Shown: one piece after another, positions 46,011-59,080 of the stretch
Layout of the letters: every line of letters begins with the position of its first letter
How positions within the stretch are numbered: the stretch's first letter is position 1
Assembly (NCBI RefSeq): GCF_000687475.1
Contig: NC_057317.1
Span: 5,394,501 to 5,458,500 of the forward strand
Source: Ustilaginoidea virens
Taxonomy: Eukaryota; Ascomycota; Sordariomycetes; Hypocreales; Clavicipitaceae
Direction: 5' to 3'
Length of the DNA stretch: 64,000 nt
Notes under the pieces: model-generated
What the model was told of the DNA's origin: nothing
Databases searched by the model: none
What the model saw: only the letters and a program-made list of their open reading frames with translations
Position numbers and translations under genes: made by a program

Positions 46011-47031
46011 GATGAACGATGAGGTCGAAAGGTAGATATGGCTTGATCGATGCTATTCATATCAAGTTGTAGCATTTCTCCCCCAACAAATACAGGGTAT
46101 TAAGCACATTGTTCCCGTTCTTCTTGGTTCATTGGCATTCGACCGGTGTGAGGTTACGCGAGGGATGTGGATGGCCATGGCTGTTTTCATTTGAATTTCG
46201 GTGATGCCATACCTGATGATGACCCTTGCTTGGCTCCGCAGTACGCGAATCTAAGGAAAAGGGCACGCAAATACAACAAGGCCCTTTTCCTACCTAGCCA
46301 ATGAGTTAACCGGAAGTAATCAAGGTTCCCTACTTTATAATCTCAGTGCGTCCGTGCTATGTTTTCTTCTTCTGGGAAAGCATGAGGGCTTCGTAACAGG
46401 CTTATTCATGACAATGCAGTCTACAATGCAGCCCGCGATGCCGTACCCATGGTTTTGAAACAATCTCGATATAATGTACTTTGGCATAATGGGAGTTGGT
46501 CAGGCTCAACTGTTGTACTCTTTAACACCTTTTGACAATGCTGTCTTCTATCCTCAACAGTGGAGAAGCAAGGATCGTGTGAGAAGTGGCGTATTGCAAA
46601 CATGCAATCAGGGGACCTTGGACCAGGATTACAAAAGAAGACATTATTTGTACAACCGTGCGGTGGCTATTGTCAACGTGACGTGAGTTGTTTCAAAACG
46701 ACGAGCTAGAAACTCGGAAAGATGGAAGGAAAAAGCTACGCCGATTTCGACAGCATCATGGCAGCCAATCTGCTGGTTCTGAGAACGAGCTTCTTTTTGT
46801 TGGGCGGGTCGGAATGTGACACCGAGGGCGAACACGGATCAGTAAATTCGCTTTCGGTCAGCAAACATTGATGTTCGGACGAGTGATCTAACTTGCAGCC
46901 TCGCTTACTCAAGCGGATGAGCATTGGACCTCTCCGTTTTTTGACGAACGCGGCGGTCTGCTTGCCTGGTAATCCAGCACCACGCATGATGTTTCATGTC
47001 ACCCGGCGGTGCATGGTGAGCACTGGGCGAT
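46011..47031. other. Intergenic region upstream of the retrotransposon
   Basis: About 1 kb of ordinary base composition (not AT-rich), ending in GCGAT, the left target-site duplication. Short frames on both strands have no family resemblance. No gene was supported. Confidence 0.5.
47027..47031. repeat. Left target-site duplication GCGAT
   Basis: GCGAT immediately precedes the 5' LTR and is repeated exactly at 52861-52865 after the 3' LTR, as created by retroviral-type integrase (5 bp is usual for Ty1/copia). Confidence 0.9.
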
Positions 47032-47230
47032 TGTTGGATGGAAATTGGCTTGTCTGTAATGTGGATATCGGTCATATCCGAGGTCGGATGTGCCGAAGTT
47101 CTCCCTGGATCAGTAAGCCCTTAGGGGTACCCCCTATCCCACTATAAATAGCTGGGAACACAAGTCTCTTGGAGAGGACTTGGTTCCTTCAATCAAGCAT
47201 TTTATCGCATTTTCCCTATGCATTCTAATA
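47032..47230 (+). repeat. 5' LTR of the copia element (199 bp)
   Basis: Starts TGTTGGATGG and ends CATTCTAATA (the copy at the 3' end reads CATTCTAACA, so the canonical terminal CA has become TA). The TATA box TATAAATA is at 47143-47150. It retains more C and G than the 3' copy. Confidence 0.9.
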
Positions 47231-50200
47231 TGGTAGCAATTGCGTAAATATTACAATAAAAACCTTATTGTTATCCCTTACCTTGTGGCCTAGCCTTAAG
47301 ATCAACTATTATCTTTATTTTGCTGTAAAAGCTACTGTTTTCCGGATCCTATTTGAGCAAGCTTAGGATTCCCTATTGAATCTATTAAAAGCCTTGTTGC
47401 TAATATACTCGTGTGGCCTTATTAATCAAAAAAGGAGGCTATTTAGGTGGAAAATCGCGATATTTCCTTTAAAAATTAACCAATAGACATTTTAACCGCT
47501 ATTTTCGTCAGATCAATTCGTGCCCTGAATATCGTTATTAGCGAAAATGGGTACTATTACTAATAATAGCTCTAAACTAGCAGTTAAGCTAATGTCCCGA
47601 TATGACTAGGATATCTGGTATAATTATATTTAAAAGCGTGCTTTAGATAATAATATTTAGATATTCGTTGATTCTAAGGGCTCGGAAATACTAAATATGC
47701 CCCTTCTGCTAGCATAGGAATTGGATAAACCTATCTATTCCACGCAGGCATTAGCATCAATACTAATATTTATAGTAATAGCAGATTCATTAATAGAAGC
47801 TATAGATCGTGCCCCTTCTGTAAATACTAGAGCTATATCGGCAGTTAGGGCATTATCGGCAGCATTAATAGTGAGAATAAGAATAATCCGGCTGCAGTAA
47901 GTCGAGAATATTAAAGAAAATTACTATTTTAAGCCGATATAATGCCCTAGTGGTATTACTACTGCAGAATGGATAAAATAAGCTAATATTTAGTATAATA
48001 TTTAGAACGACCGTTATATAATATTTAGTCGGAATCTTTAAGCGTATACAGTATGGTTCGAATTAATACTGAGCCTTAGCTATAAGATATTAATAGTAGG
48101 TGATTAGAATATTCGAAGAAAAATTTAATGCCTAATAGAATATATATGACCGGTTTAGCTTATTATCTAGGAATACCTCGAAGAAAAATTCAAGTAAGCT
48201 ATATGGCGTAACCTCGCAAAATATAATATAGAGGAATAGTTTAACGAAATCTCTATATTATATAAGCGATTAGTGCGAATAGACTCGATCCTTATTAATA
48301 GGAATACGCTTACTAAATAGCTAGTAGAAGCTCTTTATTAAAAGTATCTTACCTTTAAGGAAAAAATCCTTAATCGAATGGTAAAAGCATAAAAACGGAA
48401 TAAATATCTCGATTTTCTAATAATTATTAAATATATTCGGTAGAAATAGGAGCTAGAAAAGAAGGGGAAGGTTAGTAGTAGTTATATAGCATTTATAACT
48501 AATAATACTAAACCTTCGTTATAAGCCGCTTCTAGCGATACTTCGGCTTTATCTTTAGTAGAGAAAAAGACCTGTAAATACTATAGCAAGCCCTATATGG
48601 TAAAGGGGCCTTATTATAAGAATTATTAGATATTGACTCTATTAATGGCTTTAAACTATTTAAAAGATAAGATTAATAAGAAAAGCTAGGAAGCTATATA
48701 TAAAAAGATAAAAAAGGAATCTAAAGAGGTGTAAAATGTATTTAAAGCCTTTTAAGATAAATATAAGGGTAAGGGTAAAAAAAAAAGCAATAATAATAAT
48801 AATAAGGAAGAAGATAGATTAATAGAGAAAGAAAAGGAAGATAAGGTATTTATAATATCTATTCTTTCTATAGGAACTTACCTAGATAATTTAGGCCTTT
48901 TAAAGTCTTATATTATACTCGATAGTGGCGCTTTAATGCATATTTTTAACAATATAAAGTAGTTTACTAATATCGACTATAATATCAATAAGTACTTTAT
49001 TTATAATGCTTATAATAGTATTTTAAAAGTTCTTAGTATTAGCTCTATTCGAATTATATTATAGGATAGAAGGGCTATTACCTTTACTAATATTCTATAT
49101 AATCTAACGATTATAGCGAATCTTCTTACTATAAAAAAGATAAGAAATAAAGGATTATTTTAGAATAATAAAGTCGATGAAATTTATTTGCAGAAAAATA
49201 GTTAATAAGAAGTAATCTTTTAAGTTTTTTAGGTAGAAGAAAGGCCCTATATCCTCTACTAAAGTAGTAAAAACGATATGCCTATAGATAAATTCATCAT
49301 AAAGGCTTAAAATAAAGCCTTAATTATTAATAAAACCTATTTAGCTCGAAGAGATAGCCGCTAGCTTAAAACTTCGATAAAAACGCCTTATACTATCTGG
49401 CATATGCGTTTTAGGCACTTAGGTTGGGATTTAATAGATTATATCTTTAAGGATATATTATAGATGCCTAAGGAAAAAGAAGCTTCAAATTATAAGGTTT
49501 ATAGTAGTATAAAAATCGTAAAGTAGATATTATAGTTATCTTATAAGCTTTTAATGCCTTAGGAACCTTTTAAAGTAGTCTCTTTCGATCTATTTCTATA
49601 AGCTACTACTTTTAATAGTAATAAATATATAGCGTTATTTACCTACCAATTTATAGGAATAAAGTATATTTTTACGATACCTAGAAAGACCGACCTACCT
49701 AGATACTAGCTAATTTTTAAGAATCAAGTTTTACGCCTATATAATATAACAATCGCAATAATTATCTCTAATAACGAAATAGCACTTTAGACTAGTAATA
49801 ATCGGGAAGAAGCTAAGCGGAAAGGTATTATAATTCGAAATTCAAGCCCTAGTTACTAATATTAGAATAGTTATACTAAATGTTCTAAGGGGGTATTAAA
49901 GACGAAGATAGCCTTTCTTAATATATAAGCAGGCTTTCCTAAGGAGTTATAGCTTATTATAGCCGAAGCAGCGGTATATTTACTAAATTAAAGCCTTAGG
50001 AAGTCGGAAAGACCTTACGATAATTAGAAATCACCTTTTTAAATACTTTAACTTTAGCTCCGTAATAATAAGCCCGCCTAGAAATACCTACCGGTAGATA
50101 TTTATCTATAAATTTACTACCTTTACGCCTATAGATATAAGGCTTTTGTAATGACTCGCGATAGGATATTATAAAAAGGCCCGAAGCTTAACTAAAAAGC

Positions 50201-52659
50201 TTATATTAGGTATTTAGCAGGCTATATCTCGACTATTTAGTACTTAATTTAGGTGCTTTCGTTAAAAAGAAGCTATTAGTTTAATTCTAGCTATATTATA
50301 TTCGATGAGACTATATTCTATTAAGATAAATACTATTTACCGATTTCTAAATAATAGAAAGAGGCCCTAAATAGCCTTATCGGTAATATTAAAGAAATAC
50401 CTATTATTGACGATTTTGAACTTATATTATCTAGGAATTTAATTAAAAATATCTTTACTAACGATCCTATTATTAAATAGGCACTAGAGGCAAAAAATAA
50501 AGCTACTAATAATGCCCCTTAATTAATAGAAATTAATCTTAAGGTTATAAACTACCCTAAAGAAGCTATCGCTTAAGTAATACTGCTATCTCTACTATTT
50601 TTGCCTAAGCCTAATAATAAACTTAAGCCGATTACTCCCTTCAATAATATATTCTTTATAAAGCTCGAAGGAAATACTTATGATATTTTTACAGCTTCTA
50701 TCGCGAAGCCTTTAGCTATAATAGAGGCACTATATATTACGAATATACCTAAAGAGCCGGCGATATAGAGGGAGCTTAAGAAGCACCCTAAATATAAGGA
50801 ATTTATCGCTACTACGAAAGAAGAATATTTAAAGGTTATAAATAGGGAGATTAAATATATTATTTAATGAAATAATTTATCTATCGACCTTTAGATCAAA
50901 CTATTAGACCTAAAGTAGGTATTTGCCTATAAATAGGACTAAAATAGGTATCTCACCGGTTATAAGGCATAATTATACATTTATAGTGATTAATAACCCT
51001 ATAATCTTCGTAATACCTAGGCAGTAGTACTTGCGGCATGTATATTTCGGCTTCTTATAGCGTTAATATACTTCTTTAACCTAGAAACGCACTAATATAA
51101 TTTCGTTACGGCCTTTCTTAATATACTACTTAATGAGACTATCTACTATAAATAACCCGATAGATTCTACGATAGTTTTACATTTATTAGGTTATTCTAT
51201 ACCCTATATAGGCTTTAAAGGTCTCTGCTACTATAATTTAAAGAGTTATTACGATTCCTATTGCAATAAGGCTTTAAATAGGTCTGTAAGGACCCCTATA
51301 TCTTTATTAATAGCTTCCTTATTATATTCTTCTATATTGATAATTTAGTCGTGCTTTATTATAAGTTACGGATAGAGGCATTCGAATTATTTTATATAGT
51401 ATTAATAGAGGCATTTAAGATTAAGGATCTCGGCAAGCTATAGTAGTTCTTAGCAATTAAGGTTATTTGCAACCGTACGGCTAGAAAGTTATAGCTTATA
51501 TAGAGGGCTTACTTTAATAAGCTGGCGATAAAATATAACCTTACTGCGTTTAATAATGCTAAAGACCGCTTTCTGGAGCACCTACTATATGCAGTAAGAC
51601 TTAAGGCATTCGATAGGATAGCTAAACCATACGATACGAAGCAATACTAATTAATAGTAAGCTCGTTAGTATATCTAATTATAATTATAAGGCCTAAATT
51701 AGGCTATATTAGATCGCAGCTATTAAGATTCCTTTAAAACCCAGGTCTAGACTATTTATAAGCCATAAGGAAGGCACTCGACTATAGCTACGCGTAGAAG
51801 AATACTGCGATAGAGTTCCAGGCTAATATAGCAGAAATAGAGGCATTTTCTAATACTTCTTATACTAACAATATTACAATGCGATAAAGCAGTTAGGGCT
51901 ATATAATTAAGCTCTTTAGTGGCCCGATTATATATAAATCGGGTCAATAGGATATTATTACGATATCGTTAATAGAGGTAGAGCTTCTTATAATATCTTA
52001 TATAGTAAAGGAGGTTATCACCTTTAAGAGATTATACAAAAAAGTTAGGCTTTAATTGTGTGCTAATATCCCTACAATTTAATGCGATAATATCTAGACT
52101 ATTTGCCTATTAAAGGAGGAATTCTTTAAGCTCGTGATACGGCTTCATTATATAGATATTTATTACTATTAGTTGCGCTAGGAGGTTTAAAAAAGAACGA
52201 TCGATATTATATAGGTTCTAACGGGCAATATAGTTGCTGACGGTTTCATAAAGCCCCTAATAGGCCAGAAATTTGAAATCTTCTGCTGGCAGCTTAGGCT
52301 TATTATTTTGAAAGGATCTTACGACGCTAAACCGCAGTCTCACAATATTGATTTTAGTAGTAAGGAAGAGCCTCATAAGGATTAAAAGACGCCCTGAAAA
52401 ATCAGATTAAAAGGGCCTTTTCAATAGCTACACTAGTTTCCTATGGAAAATTGGAATCTACGGTTTATTGCTATTTTCTTACGCTATATGTGTGCTATTA
52501 GGCGAATTTACCCCTGAATAGGTAGCCTATTCAATAAGGGCACCGTTATGTTTTGCGTATAACTATTTTGAGTGGATTGATATTTCTACTTATTATCTTG
52601 CTTTGCACTAAGTTTAGCTATATGGTAGGATATCCTAGAGAAAGCATATCCTGAGGGGG

Positions 52660-52860
52660 TGTATTGGATGGAAATTGGCTTGTCTGTAATGTGGATATCG
52701 GTTATATCTGAGGTCGGATATGCTGAAGTTCTTCCTAGATCAGTAAGCCCTTAGGGGTACCCCCTATCCTACTATAAATAGCTGGGAACATAAGTCTCTT
52801 AGAGAGGACTTGGTTCCTTTAATCAAGCATTTTATCGCATTTTCCCTGTGCATTCTAACA
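52660..52860 (+). repeat. 3' LTR of the copia element (201 bp)
   Basis: Starts TGTATTGGATGG (2 bp longer than the 5' copy near its start) and ends CATTCTAACA. It differs from the 5' LTR by about a dozen transitions, nearly all with T or A in this copy, and no clear transversion. Confidence 0.9.
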
Positions 52861-52865
52861 GCGAT
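52861..52865. repeat. Right target-site duplication GCGAT
   Basis: Exact match to 47027-47031. Its preservation shows that both element ends are original and that no LTR recombination with another copy has occurred. Confidence 0.9.
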
Positions 52866-54449
52866 ACCCTGCCTGAGTCTTCAACATCCTTTGGGCCGGG
52901 ACGGAGTATTCTCCCGCCATACCATAGAAGCGCGATTTAAAGTAACCAATGATTGGTCATCCCAAGACTGGTAGGACTTTTCGTGGGCTGTATTTGTTCA
53001 TTACATGTAAAGGTGTTGGGCTCGGTCAATTGTCGATCTGTGACATCACGAAAGGAGGTGCGAGGATCTTACAACAAATGAAAATGGGGCATCAATCATT
53101 CCTTGGACGCTACAAGTACGTGCTACTCCGTAGAATATGCATTGATATGTACCTTGATGGTTCATCGTCCACCAGCCCGCCCAGCACGAGCCAGTTACAC
53201 CCCCCCTGGTAAGATGAAGCTGGAACGCGAGGATCAGCTCCGAGGACATAAATCAGTTCAGTGGCTGGTGAAAACCATCCATCATGACATGGTTTTTCTA
53301 GTTCTGTCTGGGAAGATCAGTCGTGTGAATTGCGGCGAAGTAATAAACTAGCCGTATCGGATAGACATGTTCGTGTGTTGATATGGCTGACAAGTAAACA
53401 CACATTCTAAGATGTACAAATGGAAAAGAAAAAAAAAGTAATATGCATTGATGCAAGACACAATAGGGTGTGAGTATTCGAGCGATAACGGGGTTGGCAG
53501 AGTCTGAATCGAGAAGTCTAAGCTTTAAAGGTGTAAGTAGGATAGGAGGTAGTCAGTCAACTAGGGGCGGTAAGGCGAGTCTGATTATGAGGCAAGACCG
53601 TCCGACTTGCGTTGCTTCACTTTCAGAGAGCTCACAGGGGTAAGGAGCAATATCGGCTGATTGAACTCTCTAAACAAGGAGGGCAAGAACTCGGCAACCT
53701 TTTTTGTCATGATTGATCATTTGCGAAATTGCACACTTGAAGAGTCTGCGTGCGTGCTATCCGTACCAAACACAAGAATATGTCTACTCCGCTGTATGTG
53801 GCAGGCCATAAAGCCCTCTCCGCCTTCTCGTGATCCCAATCTGGATTCCAGAATCAGGATGTTGCAGCGAATCAGAGACTAAAATGTCAGATTGTATAAG
53901 TACAAGGTTGGAAAGAGGGGGGCTTTATTCTTGGCACCTCACACCGTTCTTGGAGGTGGGTTTTGCCGAATTCTTGCCCTGGGCTGAACCAGACAACGTT
54001 TGACACCATGTAACTTGACAGGTACAGAGTACCGGAGTACCGACGTAGTAAATTGATTTCCGTCTCAACGTTCCCATGGTCATGACGATGAGTCCCTCCT
54101 CCAAAACCCCCGTTCTATTTGAACTTTCGAAGTTTAAATGCAGGCCCCTTGATGGTTGACCGCCGGCCCTCAGTATTGACAAGACAGCGCTAAATAAGGA
54201 ATAGAGGAGAAAAGAAAAGAAAAAGAAGATAGAAAGGCAGAAAGAAATAAAGGAAAGGGAAGGAAAGGAAAGGAAAGAACCCAGAACTTGCATACCTCGA
54301 CGAATAACCTCGGCAGACCTCGAATTGCTTCTACTCTCCCGACTTAGGTATGCGCAGCCGGTACAGTCTCACTTCGTGAAGCGTCGGGACCCCCTCACTC
54401 GAGTTCCTACATAATTCCCCAAGCGGCTGCCGACGGGGCCGTGGCTTTG
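52866..54449. promoter_or_regulatory. Upstream region of pmc1 with a polypurine tract
   Basis: About 1.6 kb. A purine-only or nearly pure purine tract at about 54190-54281 (GGAAA/GAAAG units) lies ~170 bp before the pmc1 start codon on the + strand and probably falls in the promoter or 5' leader. The part 52866-53900 has normal composition but no recognisable gene. Confidence 0.4.
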
Positions 54450-57400
54450 ATGGATACGTTTGTCGTCGAACCCATCCAGAGCCGTGACCACCATGGCCCT
54501 TCCTCCGACCAAAATGCCAGTTCCTTGGCGGACGAGCTGCGGGAAGCTTCAGGCGCACCATCCAACAATTTCGCCTTTAGCCCTTCACAGCTGCACAAGC
54601 TCCTAACGTTGCGTAGCCTGGCAGCCCTCGATTTTTTTGGCGGCATCCGTGGCCTTGCTGCTGGTCTTCGAACCGACATTGCTTCTGGACTCAGCGCCGA
54701 TGAGAATACACTTGACGGCTCAGTTTCGTTTGACGAAGCTGTAGCCGCAGGCCGCGAGGCACGCCTACCTCAACTACGGAGTCTTCAGCCTCCGACTAGC
54801 CATAGCATTCACAATGCGTTGCGACTCAGCGAATCGCCTGAAGGCCTCTTCGCCGACCGAAAAGGAATATTTGGGGTCAATCGACTTCCTCGGCGCAAAC
54901 AGAAATCATTCCTCAAACTCATGTGGATCGCTTTCAATGACAAACTGCTGATTCTTTTAACAATATCGGCATGCATCTCCCTGGCTATTGGCATTTACCA
55001 GTCCGTAAATGCCGAGGCCGGCTACTCAAATATAGAATGGGTCGATGGTGTAACAGTTGTGGTAGCCATTGTCATCATCGTCCTAGCAAGCGCCGCAAAT
55101 GACTGGCAAAAGAACCACAAATTCGAAAAATTGAATGAGCGCAAGAAGCATCGTCAAGTCACAGTCTTCCGATCCGGAAAAGCTAGGCAAGTCGACATTA
55201 CTGATGTCATGGTCGGAGACGTGATGCACATTGAAGCTGGAGATGTCGTGGCGGTCGATGGTGTTCTCATCCAAGCTTCTGGCCTTCGCATTAATGAGGC
55301 ATCAATCTCTGGCGAATCTGGTTTGGTCCACAAAACCGTTTCTGATGACCACCCTGTGTCTCACGCCGTACTGGCTGACCCTTTCATCATGAGCGGAACC
55401 ACTGTCACTCAGGGAGTGGGAAGATACCTTGTTGTTTCAGTAGGTGCAAACTCGACCTATGGTCGAACCCTCATGTCCTTGCGGCAGGACGTCGAAGAAA
55501 CTCCGTTGCAAGCCAAACTAGGACGACTTGGCAAGCAGCTTATCGTGTTTGGCGCCATTGCTGGCGCCATCTTCTTTGTCATTCTGTTCATTCGATTTTT
55601 GGTTCGCTTGCCAGGGATGGCCAACAAGGGTCCGTCAAACAAAGCTGAGGCGTTCTTCCATATCCTCATTTTGTCCATCACCGTTGTCATTATTACTGTA
55701 CCGGAAGGCCTCGCGCTCAATGTCACTGTTGCCCTGGCTTTCGCCACGACACGCATGCTCCGCGACAATAATCTGGTTCGACTCATTCGTTCTTGCGAAG
55801 TTATGGGTAATGCTACGAGTGTGTGTTCCGACAAGACGGGTACACTCACCCAAAACAAAATGACTGTGGTCTCTGGTCGCATCGCCCTCGATGGCGTGTT
55901 TCACGATATGGAACCCTGTTTTGACACAGGACGACCACAGTCGATGTCCGCCCCCCCATCATCCTCGGTGGAAGGATCTACCAAACTCGCAGCGGCCATG
56001 TCTCACGAAGTGAAGGATCTTATCAAAGACAGCGTTGCCCTGAACTCAACTGCCTTTGAGAGCGATGATTCCAAGTCGTCAGAATATTTTGGCTCTAGTA
56101 CTGAAACAGCTTTACTAAAGTTCAGCCGAGATCACCTGGGTATGGGCCTTTTGAGAACCGAAAGGGCCAACACCCCAGTCGTTACAATGCTGCCCTTTGA
56201 GTCTTCGAGAAAGTGGATGGCATCACTGATCAGATTGCCATGTGGAAAATACAGACTCTTAGTCAAGGGTGCAGCCGAGATTGTCTTTGAGTACTGCGCG
56301 TATGTCGTCGAAGACCACACGTATCAGCTGACAACTGCCCGTCTCACGGAAGACGACAGGATTAGTTTTCGAAATACAAGTCAAGACTATGCTAGAAATA
56401 TGCTCCGTCCGGTTGCAATTGCGTACAAAGACTTTGACGAAACCGACGTCTTTGAAAACCCCGACGATGATCCCGCTTCAGTCAACCTGGAATGGCTCGC
56501 ATCGGGCCTGATATTCATTGGTTTCTTCGGAATCCGTGATCCACTGCGCCTGGAAGTGATTGATTCTGTCAGAAAATGCCAAGAGGCTGGGGTTTTTGTT
56601 CGTATGGTCACGGGAGACAACTTCTTAACGGCGAAAGCTATTGCGACTGAATGTGGCATTTACTCCAGAGGGGGCATCGCAATGGATGGACCAACATTCC
56701 GCAAGCTTTCTCCAGAGCAACTCGAAGCCGTTATTCCCCGGCTGCAAGTCTTGGCGAGATCCAGTCCAGAAGACAAAGTCCTTCTCGTGACCCAACTACG
56801 AGCTATGAAGGAGACCGTTGCCGTTACTGGAGATGGCACCAATGATGCACTAGCCCTGAAAGCGGCAGATGTTGGATTTGCCATGGGGATTCAGGGTACC
56901 GAAGTTGCCAAGGAAGCCGCCTCCATTATTTTACTCGATGACAACTTTGCGTCTATTGTTAAGTCACTAGGTTGGGGCAGAACCATTAACGATGCTGTTA
57001 AAAAGTTTTGTCAAGTAAGTTCCGACTGAGAGGAGGGTCGTCTTTTGGCGCCAATGTTTCTCATTAAGCTAATGTGAGATGCCCTTTATAGTTTCAATTC
57101 ACCATCAACATCACCGCCAGTATTCTCGCCATTGTTTCAGAGCTCGTGGGTGACTCCATCTTCTCGGTTGTTCAGTTGCTTTGGATCAATCTCATCATGG
57201 ACATCTTTGCGTCACTGGGCCTTGCCACGGACCATCCCTCGCCTGACTTTCTGAAGCGTAAACCCGAGCCACGAAATGCTCCAATCATCACAATCACAAT
57301 GTGGAAAATGATTATTGGGCAAGCGATTTATCAGCTTGCTGTTATTTTTGTAGTACACTATGCGGGCTGGGACATTTTTGATCCCCATACCCCCGAAGAG

Positions 57401-58291
57401 ATTGAAAAACTGCAGACTCTTGTTTTTAACATTTACGTTTGGATGCAGTTTTTCAACCAACACAACTGCCGCAGGGTCGACAACAAATTGGATATATGGT
57501 ATCAAGGAGTACTGCGAAACCCATGGTTCATCGGCGTCCAGATCCTCACACTTGCCGGTCAATTTGTCATCATCTTCAAGGGCGGCGAAGCTTTTGACAC
57601 TGTTCCCTTGACAGGAGCGCAGTGGGGATGGAGCATGTTGTTTGGCATACTGACCATTCCTCTTGGTGCTCTGATCCGGCAATTCCCGGACAAATATGTA
57701 GCTTCATTCTTTCGAAAAGCCGGACAAATACTTCGCTTGCTAACACAGCCTTTCCGGACTTGGTGTGGCTGCTTTTCTATATTACACATTCGCTCTCGAC
57801 AGAACATGGATGAGGAAACTCAAGAAATGGCTACCAATAAAGAGGACGAAACAAGCAGAGGTACCGAGGCTGTGGTTTTCAAGCGCCCTACCAGTGGCTC
57901 AACTCATACCGAAGGTTCGACGCACATACGAAACGTATCAGAGGCGGTGACACAAGGATCCGGCGAAATCGATGGAGAGGGGGTAGACCTCGAGGCACTA
58001 GTTGATGCTGCGCGAATTGGTCGCTCCATCGGCAAGAACATCCTAGAGCTCCATCCAAGCACACTCAAAGATGATCCTATCCTTCAAACGAGGACCAATA
58101 TCAGCGTTCCCCCGAGTCAGGACCCTGCGTTCATGAGATACATGGTCCGGCCTCGCGAGCAAGAGCGTTACCCACGTCGAAGACAAGCCGCAACACGTGG
58201 CTGGGTAGACCCCCCTCGACCAATACCAGCCACGGCAACCAATAGACATGGCTTGACTTGGGAAGGTTTCTTACGATCCAAGCGAAGATGA
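54450..58291 (+). CDS. pmc1: PMCA-type Ca2+-transporting P-type ATPase (Pmc1 family)
   Basis: P2B calcium pump; fungal Pmc1 relatives load Ca2+ into the vacuole and lower cytosolic Ca2+ after calcineurin signalling. Exons 54450-57014 and 57092-58291 give 1254 aa. The first in-frame ATG (MDTFVVEPIQ) was chosen. Seen in order: an N-terminal conserved FSPSQLHKLL segment, FGVNRLP, M1-M2, VGDVMHIEAGDVVAVDG, actuator SGESGLVHK, M4 motif VPEGLALNVTVAL, phosphorylation site SDKTGTLTQNKM (Asp about 461), [40 protein letters not shown], then C-terminal helices including LLWINLIMDIFASLGLATD. The M4 motif departs from the PEGLPLAVTLAL I expect. The C-terminal tail (about 1080-1254) is polar. The intron follows KKFCQ, a place where transmembrane M5 begins. 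Confidence 0.93.
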
Positions 58292-59080
58292 GCTGTCGAA
58301 GCATGGAAATAGAATGAGCGGGGGGGGGCCAACTGCCCTTACTTCACAGAAATTTGGGGCAAGTTCCAGCTCAACAAAATGCATCAATCGGCCGCGCAAA
58401 AATTGTATTACGTTGGTAACGACGACATGACCATGAAATTATACATAGACGATCAATTTTCCATTACTGTTGAGAATTCATGCCGGAGAGGACCAAATGA
58501 ACATTGCCATGTTGGGACAAAGAATATTCAATTTCTATGCTTTTTTCTCTTGGTGGCATTATATTTCTGATGGCGTATATAGCAACGAGATGAGAAAGAA
58601 TAATAATAAACAGACACGGCCTTGCGTACAACCTCACCCAAAGCCACCGGGAATCAATCGGCCTTGACCACGTTTCCCTTTGCCCTGTCACATCGAGCTT
58701 TCAATTTCATCTGCAATACTCATATGATACTTGACGTGGTGACGATCCGAGCTCATGACAACCGGGCATCTTATGGAGGGCCAAAGGGCGACGGACGTCC
58801 TTCACCTCGTCCTTTTCACTTGGTGCAAACGGGGGGAACGTGTTCTCGGCAGGATTCCTTTCATGATGCATCTAATTGGCGCTACTGCAATTGCAGTCGC
58901 TACACCCCCGGCTCTAGCTTGCACGGCCTCGTGACTACCGTTTGAACTTGGCGTCTTTGTGGTTTTAAATGGGGAAGCGACGAACAAGGTCGTATATCCT
59001 TCGAAGCATGCCTATATCTGTAACTATATATGCTTCGAAACACCCTGGCGAAATCGACAAAAGGACTCATGCCTCTGGAC
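58292..59080. other. Convergent 3' spacer
   Basis: About 790 bp between pmc1 (+) and the ABC transporter gene (-), transcribed towards each other. A 9-G run is at about 58320-58328. No gene, hairpin or repeat was supported. Confidence 0.5.

Larger units (their letters stand above)
47032..52860 (+). mobile_element. Complete but RIP-inactivated Ty1/copia LTR retrotransposon
   Basis: Element of 5829 bp bounded by two direct LTRs and a GCGAT duplication. After the 5' LTR comes TGGTAGCAATTGCG, resembling the initiator-Met tRNA primer site; before the 3' LTR lies a purine run GAGGGGG. The interior is very AT-rich with many stops, and no frame exceeds ~70 codons. Degraded landmarks in copia order are: a zinc-knuckle-like stretch at about 48570-48615 with most Cys/His ligands changed, a protease-like LDSGA at about 48918, an integrase-like WHMRFRHLGWD at about 49396-49428, and a reverse-transcriptase YIDN (from YVDD) at about 51331. 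Integrase before reverse transcriptase marks it as copia, not gypsy. It cannot move on its own. It lies between the NUP-family gene and pmc1, interrupting no recognised gene. Confidence 0.9.

Noticed and set aside
50600..51950. Short frames inside the copia interior as genes
   Set aside because: They are fragments of the RIP-degraded polyprotein, with stop codons throughout and extreme AT content.
46741..53350. A gene split by the copia insertion
   Set aside because: Joining the sequence on each side of the GCGAT duplication gives no continuing frame or recognisable protein, so the insertion looks intergenic.
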